Shown piece after piece: positions 1 through 8,580 of a stretch of DNA of 64,000 nt. How positions within the stretch are numbered: position 1 is the first letter of the stretch; every line of letters starts with the position of its first letter. Origin of the DNA: JANNYA01 sp031422315. GTDB taxonomy: Bacteria; Pseudomonadota; Gammaproteobacteria; Xanthomonadales; SZUA-5. The notes below the pieces were generated by a model. That model was not told where the DNA came from and ran no database searches. It was given only the letters and a program-made list of their open reading frames with translations. The position numbers were made by a program, and so were the translations under genes. The DNA is taken from positions 7,599 through 71,598 of the forward strand of contig JANOQN010000065.1 in NCBI GenBank assembly GCA_031422315.1. The letters are read 5' to 3'.

Positions 1-402
1 TGAAAACGCGCTCATTTCACGCGCTTCGCCGCCTAGCTCATCAATACCTGGCGTATCGATCAAATGCAGCATGCCCGCTTGGGTTGACTGCCATACTTCT
101 TGCTCAGCGCGCGTGGTGGTGCCGTGTAGCACGCCAACGGTGAACTCATCACGCCCCAAAAGACCGTTCAACAGCGCACTTTTGCCAACGCTGACACGCC
201 CAAAAACCGCGATGTGGATTTCATCATTGCGAAGCTTAGCCAGCGTGCGCGCCAGCTCAGCGAATTCGGGCTGCATCAGCTCGCGTACCTCCACTGGAAT
301 CTCTGGATCATCCAGCAGCCTGCTCAGGCTTAATAATGCGCGCTGGCGTGGATCATCGACACTCGCGTTCGCTGCGCTGCTCATTTGCCAAGGCTCATTC
401 AT
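1..402 (-). CDS. GTPase, N-terminal part (runs off left edge)
   Basis: Reading leftwards from an ATG at 402, the frame stays open to base 1 (134 codons). It carries a P-loop, GRVSVGKSALLNGLLG (G1), a threonine-rich switch segment (GTTTRAEQ) and a G3 motif (IDTPGIDEL), the order seen in TRAFAC-type GTPases of the Era/EngA/DUF697 kind. About 60 residues of charged helix precede the P-loop. The remaining G motifs and the C-terminal domain lie outside the window, so the subfamily cannot be fixed. It starts 12 bases after the stop of the YceI gene on the same strand and is probably co-transcribed with it. A second in-frame ATG at 384 is an alternative start. Confidence 0.75.
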   Translation of the reverse strand, partial: MNEPWQMSSAANASVDDPRQRALLSLSRLLDDPEIPVEVRELMQPEFAELARTLAKLRNDEIHIAVFGRVSVGKSALLNGLLGRDEFTVGVLHGTTTRAEQEVWQSTQAGMLHLIDTPGIDELGGEAREMSAFS

Positions 403-414
403 GCAGTTAGCGCC

Positions 415-1035
415 CTATTTTCTTGCCGGTTTGAATTCAGGGTCAAGCGCGGCTTCAACTTCAATCCACAGTTCAACCTCATCGCCAATCATTTCGCTTG
501 CGTAGTCCATACCAAAACTCGATCGTTTAAGCGTGCCGCGCGCAGAAAACCCAATCATGGCGCGCGGCAGCATCGGGTGCATGCCTGATTTATTCAGCGT
601 GTAATCTAGCGTGATTTTGCGTTGCGCGCCCAAAATCGTAATGAGCGCATCGAATTGGCCTTTGTTGGCCTCACTGGAACGCACCTCGGTCGATTTGAAC
701 AAGATTGACTTGAATCGTTTGACGTTGAAATAGCGTTTGCCTTGCATGGCTTTGTTCCATGCAGCATCGCCGAAATCGATTTTGCTGGCGTCGATTTCCA
801 CCTCAACCCGCGAACGCTCAGGCGCGACAGAATCCCACCAGAGCTTGCCAGTGGGCCGAAGCGCTTGCCCGATTGATCTGGAAAATCCAGCGTGCTTAAC
901 TAGAAAAACGACGCGCGTGTGCACCGGATCAATCCGATAGCGGCGCAGTTCCGCGCTGACCGGGAGTGTAACGATCGTCACCAGCAACATCAGCGCAATC
1001 AACTGACAAATTTGGCTAAATTTTAGGGTTTTCAT
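415..1035 (-). CDS. YceI family periplasmic lipid-binding-like protein
   Basis: 206 residues. A hydrophobic signal peptide (residues 1-28, ending VSA) is followed by a YceI lipocalin-like beta-barrel: RYRIDPVHTRVVFLVKH at the start, the middle segment YFNVKRFKSILFKSTEV, and the end GMDYASEMIGDEVELWIEVEA. YceI proteins bind isoprenoid-type lipids in the periplasm; no catalytic role is established. The ATG at 1035 gives a complete signal peptide. It lies upstream of the GTPase in the same direction and is divergent from the DUF808 gene, with a 72-base gap to share for promoters. Function beyond the family is not inferred. Confidence 0.85.
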   Translation of the reverse strand: MKTLKFSQICQLIALMLLVTIVTLPVSAELRRYRIDPVHTRVVFLVKHAGFSRSIGQALRPTGKLWWDSVAPERSRVEVEIDASKIDFGDAAWNKAMQGKRYFNVKRFKSILFKSTEVRSSEANKGQFDALITILGAQRKITLDYTLNKSGMHPMLPRAMIGFSARGTLKRSSFGMDYASEMIGDEVELWIEVEAALDPEFKPARK

Positions 1036-1107
1036 GGTTTACCGGGTGCTAGAGCATGCGCATACGGTAGCATTCGCGCCTTCCCTTTGCTGATTGACAC
1101 GATAACT

Positions 1108-2031
1108 ATGGCCGGAGCTAGCCTTTTTGCATTACTAGATGACATTGCCACGCTGCTGGATGATGTCGCCATTCTTTCCAAAGTCGCTGCGAAAAAAACC
1201 GCTGGCGTGCTGGGCGATGATTTAGCACTTAACGCCAACCAAGTCGCAGGCGTTGCCGCTGAGCGCGAATTGCCGGTGGTATGGGCGGTGGCGGTAGGCT
1301 CATTTAAGAACAAAGCCATTTTGGTGCCCACCGCACTGGCGATTAGCGCATTTTTGCCCTGGCTAGTTATTCCACTATTGATGATTGGCGGCGCCTATCT
1401 GTGCTTTGAAGGCGTAGAAAAATTAGCGCACAAATATCTACACGCGCCCGCCGAAGATGCCGCCGAACATGCCGCACAGCTCAAGGCCATTGCCGATGAA
1501 AACGTCGATATGGTGGCATTCGAAAAAGATAAAATTAAGGGCGCAATTCGCACTGACTTTATTTTATCAGCCGAAATTTTGGTGATTACGCTGGGCACTG
1601 TCAAAACGCAGCCGTTTTTATCGCAAGTCATGGTGCTGGTGGTCATTGCGATTGTGATGACGGTAGGCGTGTATGGACTCGTGGCAGGCATAGTCAAACT
1701 TGACGATGTCGGGCTTTGGCTGACGAAAAAACCTTCGCAAGCCATGCAAGCGTTTGGGCGCGGTCTGCTTCGGGCAGCGCCGCTATTGATGAAGTTCCTA
1801 TCGATTGCCGGCACCGCCGCGATGTTCTTAGTCGGCGGCAGTATTTTGCTGCACGGTATTCCCGGCGCTGAAGTTTGGTTGCATCATATTGAAAGCTACT
1901 TCACAGCCATTCCAGGCGGCAAACTCACCGCTGGACTGTTGGTTGAAGGCATCGTCGGCTTTATCGCCGGAGTGATCTGCTTGTTAGGCTTTTTGGGTGT
2001 GCAAAAATTACGGGGTAAGGCGGCGCATTGA
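1108..2031 (+). CDS. DUF808 (YedI-like) inner membrane protein
   Basis: 307 residues from the ATG at 1108; an in-frame TTG at 1087 is less likely because family members begin MAG.SL.LLDDIA, as here. Several hydrophobic helices are visible (ALAISAFLPWLVIPLLMIGG, AEILVITLGTV, VLVVIAIVMTVGVYGLVAG, a GTAAMFLVGGSILLHG stretch and a C-terminal one). The conserved N-terminal DDVA and the segment KTAGVLGDDLALNA match DUF808/YedI. The family is widespread in Proteobacteria with no known biochemical function. Length is normal. Confidence 0.88.
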   Translation: MAGASLFALLDDIATLLDDVAILSKVAAKKTAGVLGDDLALNANQVAGVAAERELPVVWAVAVGSFKNKAILVPTALAISAFLPWLVIPLLMIGGAYLCFEGVEKLAHKYLHAPAEDAAEHAAQLKAIADENVDMVAFEKDKIKGAIRTDFILSAEILVITLGTVKTQPFLSQVMVLVVIAIVMTVGVYGLVAGIVKLDDVGLWLTKKPSQAMQAFGRGLLRAAPLLMKFLSIAGTAAMFLVGGSILLHGIPGAEVWLHHIESYFTAIPGGKLTAGLLVEGIVGFIAGVICLLGFLGVQKLRGKAAH

Positions 2032-2087
2032 GTGCCTGGGGTTGGGCCGAAGATTGCTGCTGGGAAAAACGCAGATATCGCCCCACC

Positions 2088-2232
2088 TCTTCATCCCCGC
2101 GAAGGCGGGGACCCAGTACAGGTGTCAGAAATTCGCTCGGCTTTTGTTAGCCTTAAAATTTGCGCAATTTGTCCAGCGAGCGCGCCGATAGATCAAGGCA
2201 CCTGGGTTCCCGACTTCGCGGGAATGACGAGG
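2088..2232. repeat. Intergenic palindromic repeat pair (family A)
   Basis: Two small hairpin units, 2088-2119 and 2201-2232, lie in inverted orientation after the DUF808 gene. Each has a core of CCCCGC-GAA-GGCGGGG type followed by ACCCAG, or its complement with GACGAGG. Related copies occur at 13701-13728 (decayed) and 53921-53957. The sequence resembles the GAAGGCGGGAA/ATGACGA palindromes scattered through many beta- and gammaproteobacterial genomes. It sits between convergent genes and could also act as a transcript end. Confidence 0.8.
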
Positions 2233-2251
2233 TAGCCCATCGTTCAACGCC

Positions 2252-4048
2252 CTAAAACCTCCACACATTCGGCGTGTACTTAATCGTATTCGCCTGTACT
2301 TCGGTAATTCGATTCAATGCAGCTTGCGTGCTGCCTACATTATTGCGGCTCATCCAGCCCGCTGCTGCACCGGCGGCCTGCCCTATTGCGAATTCTTCGG
2401 GTTGTAGGCGCGTCGATGTCGATGCCCAAAACGATTGCGCGATAGTTTTGCCAGCTACCAATAGGTTCTCAGTGCTTACGTTGGTCAACGCACGAAACGG
2501 AATGTAGTACGGGTAAGGATGCACCACCGCTGGCGTGCCGGCAGCGCCGGTACAGGCGGTCGATTTAATTGGGTGAATGTCGAGCGGATAGTTCGCCAGC
2601 GCTACTTTATCGGCAAATACTTTGCCAGTTTTGCTGGCAACCGTTTCAGGCTTGAAATCGCTGGATGTCAGTTTGAAATTACCCAAACCCACACTACGGC
2701 GGGTCGAGCGTAAATACGGAAAGCGCGTCAAACCCGAAAACGTGCCGGTGATTTCCGTACCGATGGTGATGCGCGCGGCGGAGCTTGCCGGGGTGCGCGC
2801 TTTCATCCAGTAGTACCAGCCGATCGCGTGTTTTTCAGATTCCGCAAGCGCGGTTAAGTCCAAGCCACCGGCCCAGCCTTGCGTGGCTTCAGCTTGACTG
2901 GCCGCTTTGGATTTGAACAGCGTGCGGTACGGATAATCGTTGCCGGTAGTCCAATTTTGCAGGCTGATATTGTTGGCTAAATCTGCAACCTTGTATTCGG
3001 TGGTGAAATTACCGCCGCCAACAATTAGCGAGCCAGCAGGGTTATGCACCCGACGGTACGCCCAAATCTGCGACCAAGTAAAGCTTCTGCCTGCACTATT
3101 CGTATCAAATGCATAGTGATTCGGGAATGGCACGGTCCAATTCGGCGCGTTCTCAATCGCCGCACCGGAGGTGCCTTTGTACTTCATAAAAAACGGAAAC
3201 ACGATCGCTTGGCCGCAGGCTTCATTGGTGCTCATGCTGGCTTCGTTATTGCCAGTTTCAGTGCCGACCAAATAGCTTGATCCGGAAGTAGCCAGCACAT
3301 CGCCAAACTCACTCGCGTCGATAACCACCAGCCCGCGCATGCGCGCCGTAATCGTCAACACGGATTTGGTCCAGCGGCGTGAATTAACCGGGCTATACCA
3401 ATCGCTAACATCACTCGATAGCGTGGCATCGAAGCCATCCATGGTGGTGGCCGGGGTTGCGATGCGCTGGGTCGCGATCACGCTGGTGATTTTGCGAACC
3501 ACTGGCTGGCCGGCGGCGGACGTTACAGCAGTATTGGATTTGCGCACGACGGTGTTGTAAATCACCCGCAAATTGGGCGTGTTGGCGAGCGCCGGGGTTA
3601 TGAAATCGCGCAGCAAATTTTTATCGGTGCTGGCGTTAAAACTTGAATTGAGCGGCAAGAAGCAATCATCAAAACCTGCCACCCAGCAATTGCCGTTAGT
3701 ACCACCCGCGCCGCCCAACTGACGCAGCCAATCGCGCAAAATAGGCGGCTGATTCTCATAAATCTTATCGACATCGCCCGACTTCACCAGCGCGTGCGCC
3801 GCAGTTGGTTTATCGGCGGTGTGCCACGCATGATCAATTGCTGGCGTGTTGAGCAGCTGCCCACCGGCCTGATTAAAGGGTTCAAGCAGGCAGGTAAATG
3901 CGCCATCTTTTGCACTGGTTAGCGCAGCGGACAGCGCGGCGGTGCTGCCACCGGCGATTACGACATCACACTGCACGGTTTCGGCGGTTTGCGCGTAAGC
4001 GCTTGAGCTTAAAACTGCGGCGATAAGTAAAACGGCGGGCTTTTGCAT
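2252..4048 (-). CDS. Secreted FAD-dependent oxidoreductase
   Basis: 598 residues. A signal peptide (residues 1-19, ending SSSAYAQ) is followed by an N-terminal dinucleotide-binding fold, CDVVIAGGSTAALSAALTSA, that is G-G-x-x-A rather than strict GxGxxG, then LLEPFNQAGGQLLNTPAIDH typical of the FAD_oxidored family. Late in the chain, ENLLVAGKTIAQSFWASTSTRLQ and GQAAGAAAGWMSRNN complete the FAD site. The many cysteines fit a periplasmic location. The substrate is unknown; relatives are annotated only as FAD-dependent oxidoreductases. Start at 4048 gives a clean signal peptide. It is transcribed divergently from the haem-type protein at 4298, which could be a redox partner by position only. Confidence 0.8.
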   Translation of the reverse strand: MQKPAVLLIAAVLSSSAYAQTAETVQCDVVIAGGSTAALSAALTSAKDGAFTCLLEPFNQAGGQLLNTPAIDHAWHTADKPTAAHALVKSGDVDKIYENQPPILRDWLRQLGGAGGTNGNCWVAGFDDCFLPLNSSFNASTDKNLLRDFITPALANTPNLRVIYNTVVRKSNTAVTSAAGQPVVRKITSVIATQRIATPATTMDGFDATLSSDVSDWYSPVNSRRWTKSVLTITARMRGLVVIDASEFGDVLATSGSSYLVGTETGNNEASMSTNEACGQAIVFPFFMKYKGTSGAAIENAPNWTVPFPNHYAFDTNSAGRSFTWSQIWAYRRVHNPAGSLIVGGGNFTTEYKVADLANNISLQNWTTGNDYPYRTLFKSKAASQAEATQGWAGGLDLTALAESEKHAIGWYYWMKARTPASSAARITIGTEITGTFSGLTRFPYLRSTRRSVGLGNFKLTSSDFKPETVASKTGKVFADKVALANYPLDIHPIKSTACTGAAGTPAVVHPYPYYIPFRALTNVSTENLLVAGKTIAQSFWASTSTRLQPEEFAIGQAAGAAAGWMSRNNVGSTQAALNRITEVQANTIKYTPNVWRF

Positions 4049-4297
4049 ATTGATTTCACTTGCGTTGAGAGTGCGGCAAGTGTCCAGGCTTGCAAGCGCG
4101 CCGTCTTACAGAATCGGCGCGCGGCGTTTCAAAATCGGCGCAAGTAAATGCTCTAACTTAGCTTGCGGTTCAGGGCTATTTTCTGTTTTTTGTTCTAGCT
4201 TGTCAGTTGCACTCTCATTTCACCGGTGTTTGCACACACTTACAAGCTGTGCGCGGATAAACTCCTGGTCTCCAGCGTACACGGGTTAGCGAATCAA

Positions 4298-4822
4298 ATG
4301 ACCGCACATATCAACAAATGGCTCGCCATTGCGTTAGCACTTTCAATACAAACTGCCCATGCAGGCGGCGCCTTTCCAGCGCTGACTTGCGATGCGTTAC
4401 CTTCTGGACCCATTACGCCGAACGTCAGTTTTGCAAGCGATATTTTTCCACTGTTGACCGATAACTGCGCAGGCGGCTGTGGCTATGCTTCGTGCATTAA
4501 CTGCCACGCTGGGCCGGCAACCGCGCAAAACCGACTCATCGTTAACGGCGGCAGCGTTGATCTGACGGCATTGACGCTGCTGGATTTAAATCGCGATTGG
4601 GTTGTGCCGATTGATCCGCGCCGCTCAAGGCTGTATGCGCACATCAATTGCAGCGCTACCGGTGGTGGCGTTTGGCGTATGCCGCTGATCGGCAATGCCG
4701 TGCAGCTGGCTAGGCAAGCGCTTATTTTTGATTGGATCAATCAAGGCGCGCGCGCAGATTTTGATAGCCAGCCTATTAGCGATGTGGTGTTTCGCGATAG
4801 CTTGGAGTCAATCCGCCGATAG
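4298..4822 (+). CDS. Small exported protein with one haem c motif and C-terminal FRDSLE tag
   Basis: The ATG at 4298 is chosen because it directly gives a signal peptide (MTAHINKWLAIALALSIQ...AHAGG); an upstream in-frame start at 4226 would bury it. The mature part has four closely spaced cysteines ending in CINCH, a C-x-x-C-H haem c site, followed by LTLLDLNRDWVVPIDPRRS and RMPLIG, the pattern of PSCyt1-like domains where PxxSxLy and MP ligands follow the haem. Total 174 residues, so one haem at most. It ends VVFRDSLESIRR, a variant of the F-x-D-G-F-E tail seen in four other exported proteins here. Function unknown; electron transfer is inferred from the motif. Confidence 0.65.
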   Translation: MTAHINKWLAIALALSIQTAHAGGAFPALTCDALPSGPITPNVSFASDIFPLLTDNCAGGCGYASCINCHAGPATAQNRLIVNGGSVDLTALTLLDLNRDWVVPIDPRRSRLYAHINCSATGGGVWRMPLIGNAVQLARQALIFDWINQGARADFDSQPISDVVFRDSLESIRR

Positions 4823-4888
4823 CGCAATGACTTACTAGTTTGATTTGCTAAACTGATGATTCTTTCATAGCCTTTTTGGACCCAAAAC

Positions 4889-5437
4889 ATGAGCCTGCAG
4901 CAGGTTAGCACCGGGCGCGACGCGCCGAACGATATCAACGTCGTGATCGAAATTCCGCTCAACGGTGAAGCGGTCAAATATGAAGTCGACAAAGAAACCG
5001 GCGCAATTTTCGTCGATCGCGTGCTCAACACGGCCATGCGCTATCCGGTGAATTATGGCTACGTACCCAAAACCTTATGTGGCGATGGTGATCCGGTTGA
5101 CGTATTAGTCGTCATGCCGATACCCTTAATTCCAGGCTCAGTGGTGCGCTGCCGCCCAATTGGCGCACTCAAAATGATCGACGACGCCGGTGAGGACGTA
5201 AAAGTGCTAGCGGTGCCGATTAATAAAGTTACTGAACTCTATGCGCAGGTTGATTCCATGCGTCAGTTACCGCCGAATTTACTGGATCAAATCCAGCACT
5301 TTTTCCAGCACTACAAAGATTTGGAGAAAGGCAAATGGGTCAAAATTGACGGCTGGGTTGGCCCGGAAGAAGCGAAAAAAGAAATTATCGAAGCTATTGA
5401 GCGCTTTAAAAATGCGCCTGATAAGCCGAATTATTGA
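4889..5437 (+). CDS. ppa: Inorganic pyrophosphatase
   Basis: 182 residues, the usual length for bacterial family I soluble pyrophosphatase, which hydrolyses pyrophosphate to phosphate in the cytoplasm. Visible motifs: IPLNGEAVKYEVDKETGAI, RYPVNYGYVPKTL, and the signature DGDPVDVLV with its metal-binding aspartates; the C-terminal KDLEKGKWVKIDGW is typical. All expected acidic residues are present. It has its own upstream region and no obvious operon partners. Confidence 0.97.
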   Translation: MSLQQVSTGRDAPNDINVVIEIPLNGEAVKYEVDKETGAIFVDRVLNTAMRYPVNYGYVPKTLCGDGDPVDVLVVMPIPLIPGSVVRCRPIGALKMIDDAGEDVKVLAVPINKVTELYAQVDSMRQLPPNLLDQIQHFFQHYKDLEKGKWVKIDGWVGPEEAKKEIIEAIERFKNAPDKPNY

Positions 5438-5514
5438 GCCAATCGCTTTCTAAGCTAAGGTCTTTGCCTCGACGTCAGGAGAGACTGCACCAGTTTGTAT
5501 CGCGCCAACTACCG

Positions 5515-6219
5515 CTACCGCATTGCCAAACAGCGCTCCATAAAGCGCTTTTCGGTATTCAAAACTGCGGTCAAAAACGGCTTGGCACCATCTAGCTTTA
5601 CAAACGCCGCAAAACCGCGCTCTAAAAACGCTTGCAGAGCGCCCAAGCCCGCCATTTTGGCTGGCCATTTGCACATTTGCAGCAGCTTGTACATCAGCGG
5701 AATTTTAACCACGCGGGCTAGTTCGCGGCCTAGCTTCAAAATTCGGGCTAACTGATAGCGGCGCGCACCGCTGAGCTCGGTTTTTTGATAGGCAGCGGCG
5801 TACATTTCTTGAGTGATTACGCCAGTGCTTGGCAAGTGCGTCAGCATTTCTAAATCCAGTTCATGGCTGAGCGCGTTAAGCTCAACTGCGCGCCCAACGG
5901 TTTCCAAAACCTGGGTGGGTAGCAACTTAACCATAATCGGGTAAATGCGCTCAACATCCTGATCGCGCTTGGAAAAATCCTGATCACCGTAGAGCTCGTT
6001 CAAGAAAAAATCGCAAGCGGCATCATTTTTTGGCAGGCGCCGGAGCGCGTCATAATCTTGCACTAAGCGCTGCGCTTGAAAGCGCTGCAATTCCTTCAAA
6101 CGCGGATCATGATTGCGCACATCGGATGGATCTCGCACGCGCCGATTGCGCTCAAGCTGAAATTTTAGGCTGGCAGCGCCACCCGCGCGCGTATGTAGTT
6201 TGCTGGGCAGTGTTGGCAT
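5515..6219 (-). CDS. FFLEELY-motif protein
   Basis: 234 residues with no signal peptide. The motif CDFFLNELYGDQDF near residue 70 is the hallmark of the FFLEELY family (one substitution, N for E). The rest is mostly helical and rich in charged residues. The family is common in xanthomonads and relatives and has no experimentally known role that I can name. It starts two bases from the stop of the upstream DUF11 gene (6222) on the same strand, so the two are probably one transcript although one product is exported and the other is not. Confidence 0.8.
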   Translation of the reverse strand: MPTLPSKLHTRAGGAASLKFQLERNRRVRDPSDVRNHDPRLKELQRFQAQRLVQDYDALRRLPKNDAACDFFLNELYGDQDFSKRDQDVERIYPIMVKLLPTQVLETVGRAVELNALSHELDLEMLTHLPSTGVITQEMYAAAYQKTELSGARRYQLARILKLGRELARVVKIPLMYKLLQMCKWPAKMAGLGALQAFLERGFAAFVKLDGAKPFLTAVLNTEKRFMERCLAMR

Positions 6220-6221
6220 GC

Positions 6222-7685
6222 TTAGTCCTTACGGGCAAATAGCCACATAGAGCCGATCAGCGTCAAAAGCCCCGCCAAAATGCTCAATGAAATGCGATTC
6301 GCAAATGGCAACTGGATGGCTGCGACCACGACGTTTTGCACGGCTGAATTATTGGTCAAATTCAAATCGTTGCTCGTGCTGATCAGTGTGGAGCTAATCA
6401 CAGTGGAGCCAATTCCCGCGCCGCTTAAGGTGATCACACAGACGATGCGCGATTGCGCGGGCAGCGCGCCGATCGTCCAAACCAAGCTATTGCCTTGCAG
6501 AGCCGCGCCGCAGTTGCTGTTTTGAAATGCTAGCGGAAACGCAATGCTTGATGCCACCTGCACGCCCGCTGCCGCAAGTGCTGCGTCAGAATTCCGCACT
6601 TCCAAGCTGAGCGTTACGGTTTCGCCGATGCCAATTTGGGTGCGGCTTAGCGTTTGCGTCAATGCCAAATCCGGGCCGGCGGCCTGCACGAATTCAATGT
6701 AACGGCCTTGCACGTCAGCCACCACGGTGCGCACCAGTGCGCCTGTGCTGCGATCTAACTCGAACACGCCTGCACCCGTGGTAGTCAACACATTGCCATT
6801 TGTCAGCTCATACACGCCGCGATAGCCGCCGGTGCTGGCGTTATCTAAGCGTGAAATTTGCTGCCCGGTTGGAGTAAATTCGAATACGCCATCGGCATTC
6901 ACGCCAAAGCCTGCAACTAAAATATTGCCGTTACGCGCCTGCGCGATTTGCTGGGCAAAGCTGCCTGCGATGGCGAAATCAGCGATAAATTGCCCAGTGG
7001 CCGAAAGCCTGACAACTTTACCGCCGTTCGAGCTTGATACTAAGTATTCGCCCGCCAACAGGGGCGGTGCATCACGCGGAATGCGAAACACATCAAACGG
7101 CGAGGTAAAACCCGCAATGGCGTTGGAGGCACTTAACGGCGTTAGCTGCGCGCCCGTAACGCTGTTAAATCGAGCGACTGCATTAATATTGCCGCCCGAA
7201 CCTACTGTCACCAATAAATCGCCGTTGCTAGCGTAGCCCATACCGCGATTGTTATCTAAAATCGCAGGGTTCAAGCCGCCAACGGGTGCTAGCGCGCCGA
7301 GATATGTACCTGAGGCCAGGCTGTATTGCTGAATCAAATCATTGACCTGATCGCTGATATAAATGCGGGTAAAATCTGGGCTGAGCAACGCGTTGATTGG
7401 GGTAGACAAGTTAACCGCATCGGGCGGTACAAAATTACTATCGACCAACGCGCCGGTGTCAGGATCAAATGCCATGACTCGGTTATTTCGTGAATCTGGA
7501 ATCAGCAATAGCCCGCGCGCGGGCAAAATTGCCAGCGCAGCTTGGCGCGCCAATGCGTCTGGCAGTGCAAGTTCAGCTCGTGCCTGAGTGCGCGCGCCGC
7601 TGAGTTCGGAGTCGGTCGCTTGCTGGGCTTGAGTCAACGTCGATAAGCAAATTGCCGTTGCTAGCAAAAATAGGGGTGTTTTCAC
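6222..7685 (-). CDS. Exported beta-propeller/DUF11 protein with C-terminal membrane anchor
   Basis: 487 residues. Signal peptide (residues 1-20, ending LTQAQ). Residues about 40-330 form repeated blades of the kind DPDTGALVDSNFV, FTPTGQQISRLDN and ELDRSTGALVRTV, suggesting a beta-propeller. Residues about 335-455 are a DUF11-type Ig-like domain (LTQTLSRTQIGIGETVTLSL ... NDLNLTNNSA). The chain ends with one hydrophobic helix followed by ARKD, resembling IPTL-CTERM or similar sorting tails, though the IPTL residues themselves are absent. Likely a surface or inner-membrane anchored protein; ligand unknown. Confidence 0.72.
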   Translation of the reverse strand: MKTPLFLLATAICLSTLTQAQQATDSELSGARTQARAELALPDALARQAALAILPARGLLLIPDSRNNRVMAFDPDTGALVDSNFVPPDAVNLSTPINALLSPDFTRIYISDQVNDLIQQYSLASGTYLGALAPVGGLNPAILDNNRGMGYASNGDLLVTVGSGGNINAVARFNSVTGAQLTPLSASNAIAGFTSPFDVFRIPRDAPPLLAGEYLVSSSNGGKVVRLSATGQFIADFAIAGSFAQQIAQARNGNILVAGFGVNADGVFEFTPTGQQISRLDNASTGGYRGVYELTNGNVLTTTGAGVFELDRSTGALVRTVVADVQGRYIEFVQAAGPDLALTQTLSRTQIGIGETVTLSLEVRNSDAALAAAGVQVASSIAFPLAFQNSNCGAALQGNSLVWTIGALPAQSRIVCVITLSGAGIGSTVISSTLISTSNDLNLTNNSAVQNVVVAAIQLPFANRISLSILAGLLTLIGSMWLFARKD

Positions 7686-7809
7686 GCAGAATCCCGTTAA
7701 TCAATGAGGTCGCAGTTTATCTCAAGCTGATACTTGTTCGCTTGTTCAGGCGCAAATTAGCGGCGCTCAGCCATATTGCGGGTTGAATATTTTAATTGAG
7801 GGCATCCAA

Positions 7810-8148
7810 ATGGGTATTTCGCTATCACCGGCCGCAATCGCGCGTGTGCAGCAGTTCACCGCGCAAGACGCTAATGCGCTGGGGCTGCGTTTTGGCGTCA
7901 AGAAAATGGGCTGTTCGGGCTGGGCCTATGAAGTGGATGTCGCAGTTGATGCGCGCCTGCAAGATCAAGTGTTTGACTGCGAAGGCGTGAAAGTATTCGT
8001 CGACGAAGCTAGCCTAGCGATTGTCGATGGCACTGAAATAGACTTCCAACGCCAGGGCTTGAACTCAAATTTCGTTTTCAAAAACCCACGCATGACCGCG
8101 GCTTGCGGCTGCGGCGAGAGTTTTTCGGTGGATCGCGAGGCGATCTAG
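7810..8148 (+). CDS. IscA/HesB-type iron-sulfur carrier
   Basis: 112 residues from the ATG at 7810; an in-frame TTG at 7783 would add nine residues that do not match the family. A-type carriers hold or transfer Fe-S clusters during assembly. The three ligands are present: GCSGWAYEV and the C-terminal CGCGESF. The segment FVDEASLAIVDGTEIDF is the standard IscA core. No isc or suf neighbours are present, so this is a stand-alone A-type carrier; which of IscA, SufA or ErpA it equals cannot be decided, so no symbol is given. Confidence 0.9.
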   Translation: MGISLSPAAIARVQQFTAQDANALGLRFGVKKMGCSGWAYEVDVAVDARLQDQVFDCEGVKVFVDEASLAIVDGTEIDFQRQGLNSNFVFKNPRMTAACGCGESFSVDREAI

Positions 8149-8580
8149 GGGGCACTTCGTTTTCCCTGAGCTCGCGCACCAAAATAGGCTAAACAGGACC
8201 GTTCGTGGTGAGCTTGTCGTCCGTTTTGGTGAGCTTATCGAACCATGAAGCCTCAAACAATTAAGTGCGGGCGAACGGTATCAAGGGCGCACTATTTCGT
8301 CTAAATGCAAACTACTTTTTACATTTAGTCGAACTATTTGTGAGTCCAGGCTATTTTTGAGCGCGAATTATGGCGATGGGTCTTGGCCGATGCATTGCAG
8401 CTGGCAGCTAGGCCAAGCAATAAAGCCCGCAATTTAGCACCGCAAGTTTGGTGCTAAAACCGCCGCTTTCGCAATCGCTAGGCAGCAATCTTCGGGCTAT
8501 ACTTCGCGCACTTTCACCAGCGCTACACAGCGGCTAACTCTGTGTGGCTTGACTCATGCAACGCAAAAAGGACTGCTCAA
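8149..8580. other. 432-base intergenic region with palindromes
   Basis: No plausible gene. It holds an 82-base element bounded by inverted ACCGTTCG/CGAACGGT (8198-8279). A 12-bp imperfect stem follows at 8296-8333 (TTCGTCTAAATG pairing with CATTTAGTCGAA). A perfect 9-bp hairpin lies at 8433-8458 (TTTAGCACC/GGTGCTAAA). A TATACT at 8498-8503 is a candidate -10 box for the glutamate dehydrogenase gene, but no convincing -35 is visible. AAAAGGA at 8565-8571 is the likely ribosome binding site for the next gene. Confidence 0.6.
8198..8279. repeat. Intergenic repeat with TGAGCTT-TCG units (family B)
   Basis: Two tandem units, GGTGAGCTTGTCG and GGTGAGCTTATCGAACCATGA, lie between terminal inverted ACCGTTCG and CGAACGGT. 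The same unit recurs in inverted pair form at 22383-22489. This is the CCTTCGACAGGCTCAG type of dispersed palindrome found in many proteobacteria. Confidence 0.65.

Noticed and set aside
71..505. Plus-strand open frame of 144 codons at the left end
   Set aside because: It is the complement of the GTPase and of the end of YceI, both with clear motifs on the minus strand.
1997..2235. Two short plus-strand frames after DUF808
   Set aside because: They consist largely of family A repeat sequence.
8149..8580. CRISPR array
   Set aside because: The repeats here are inverted and unevenly spaced, with no regular spacers.
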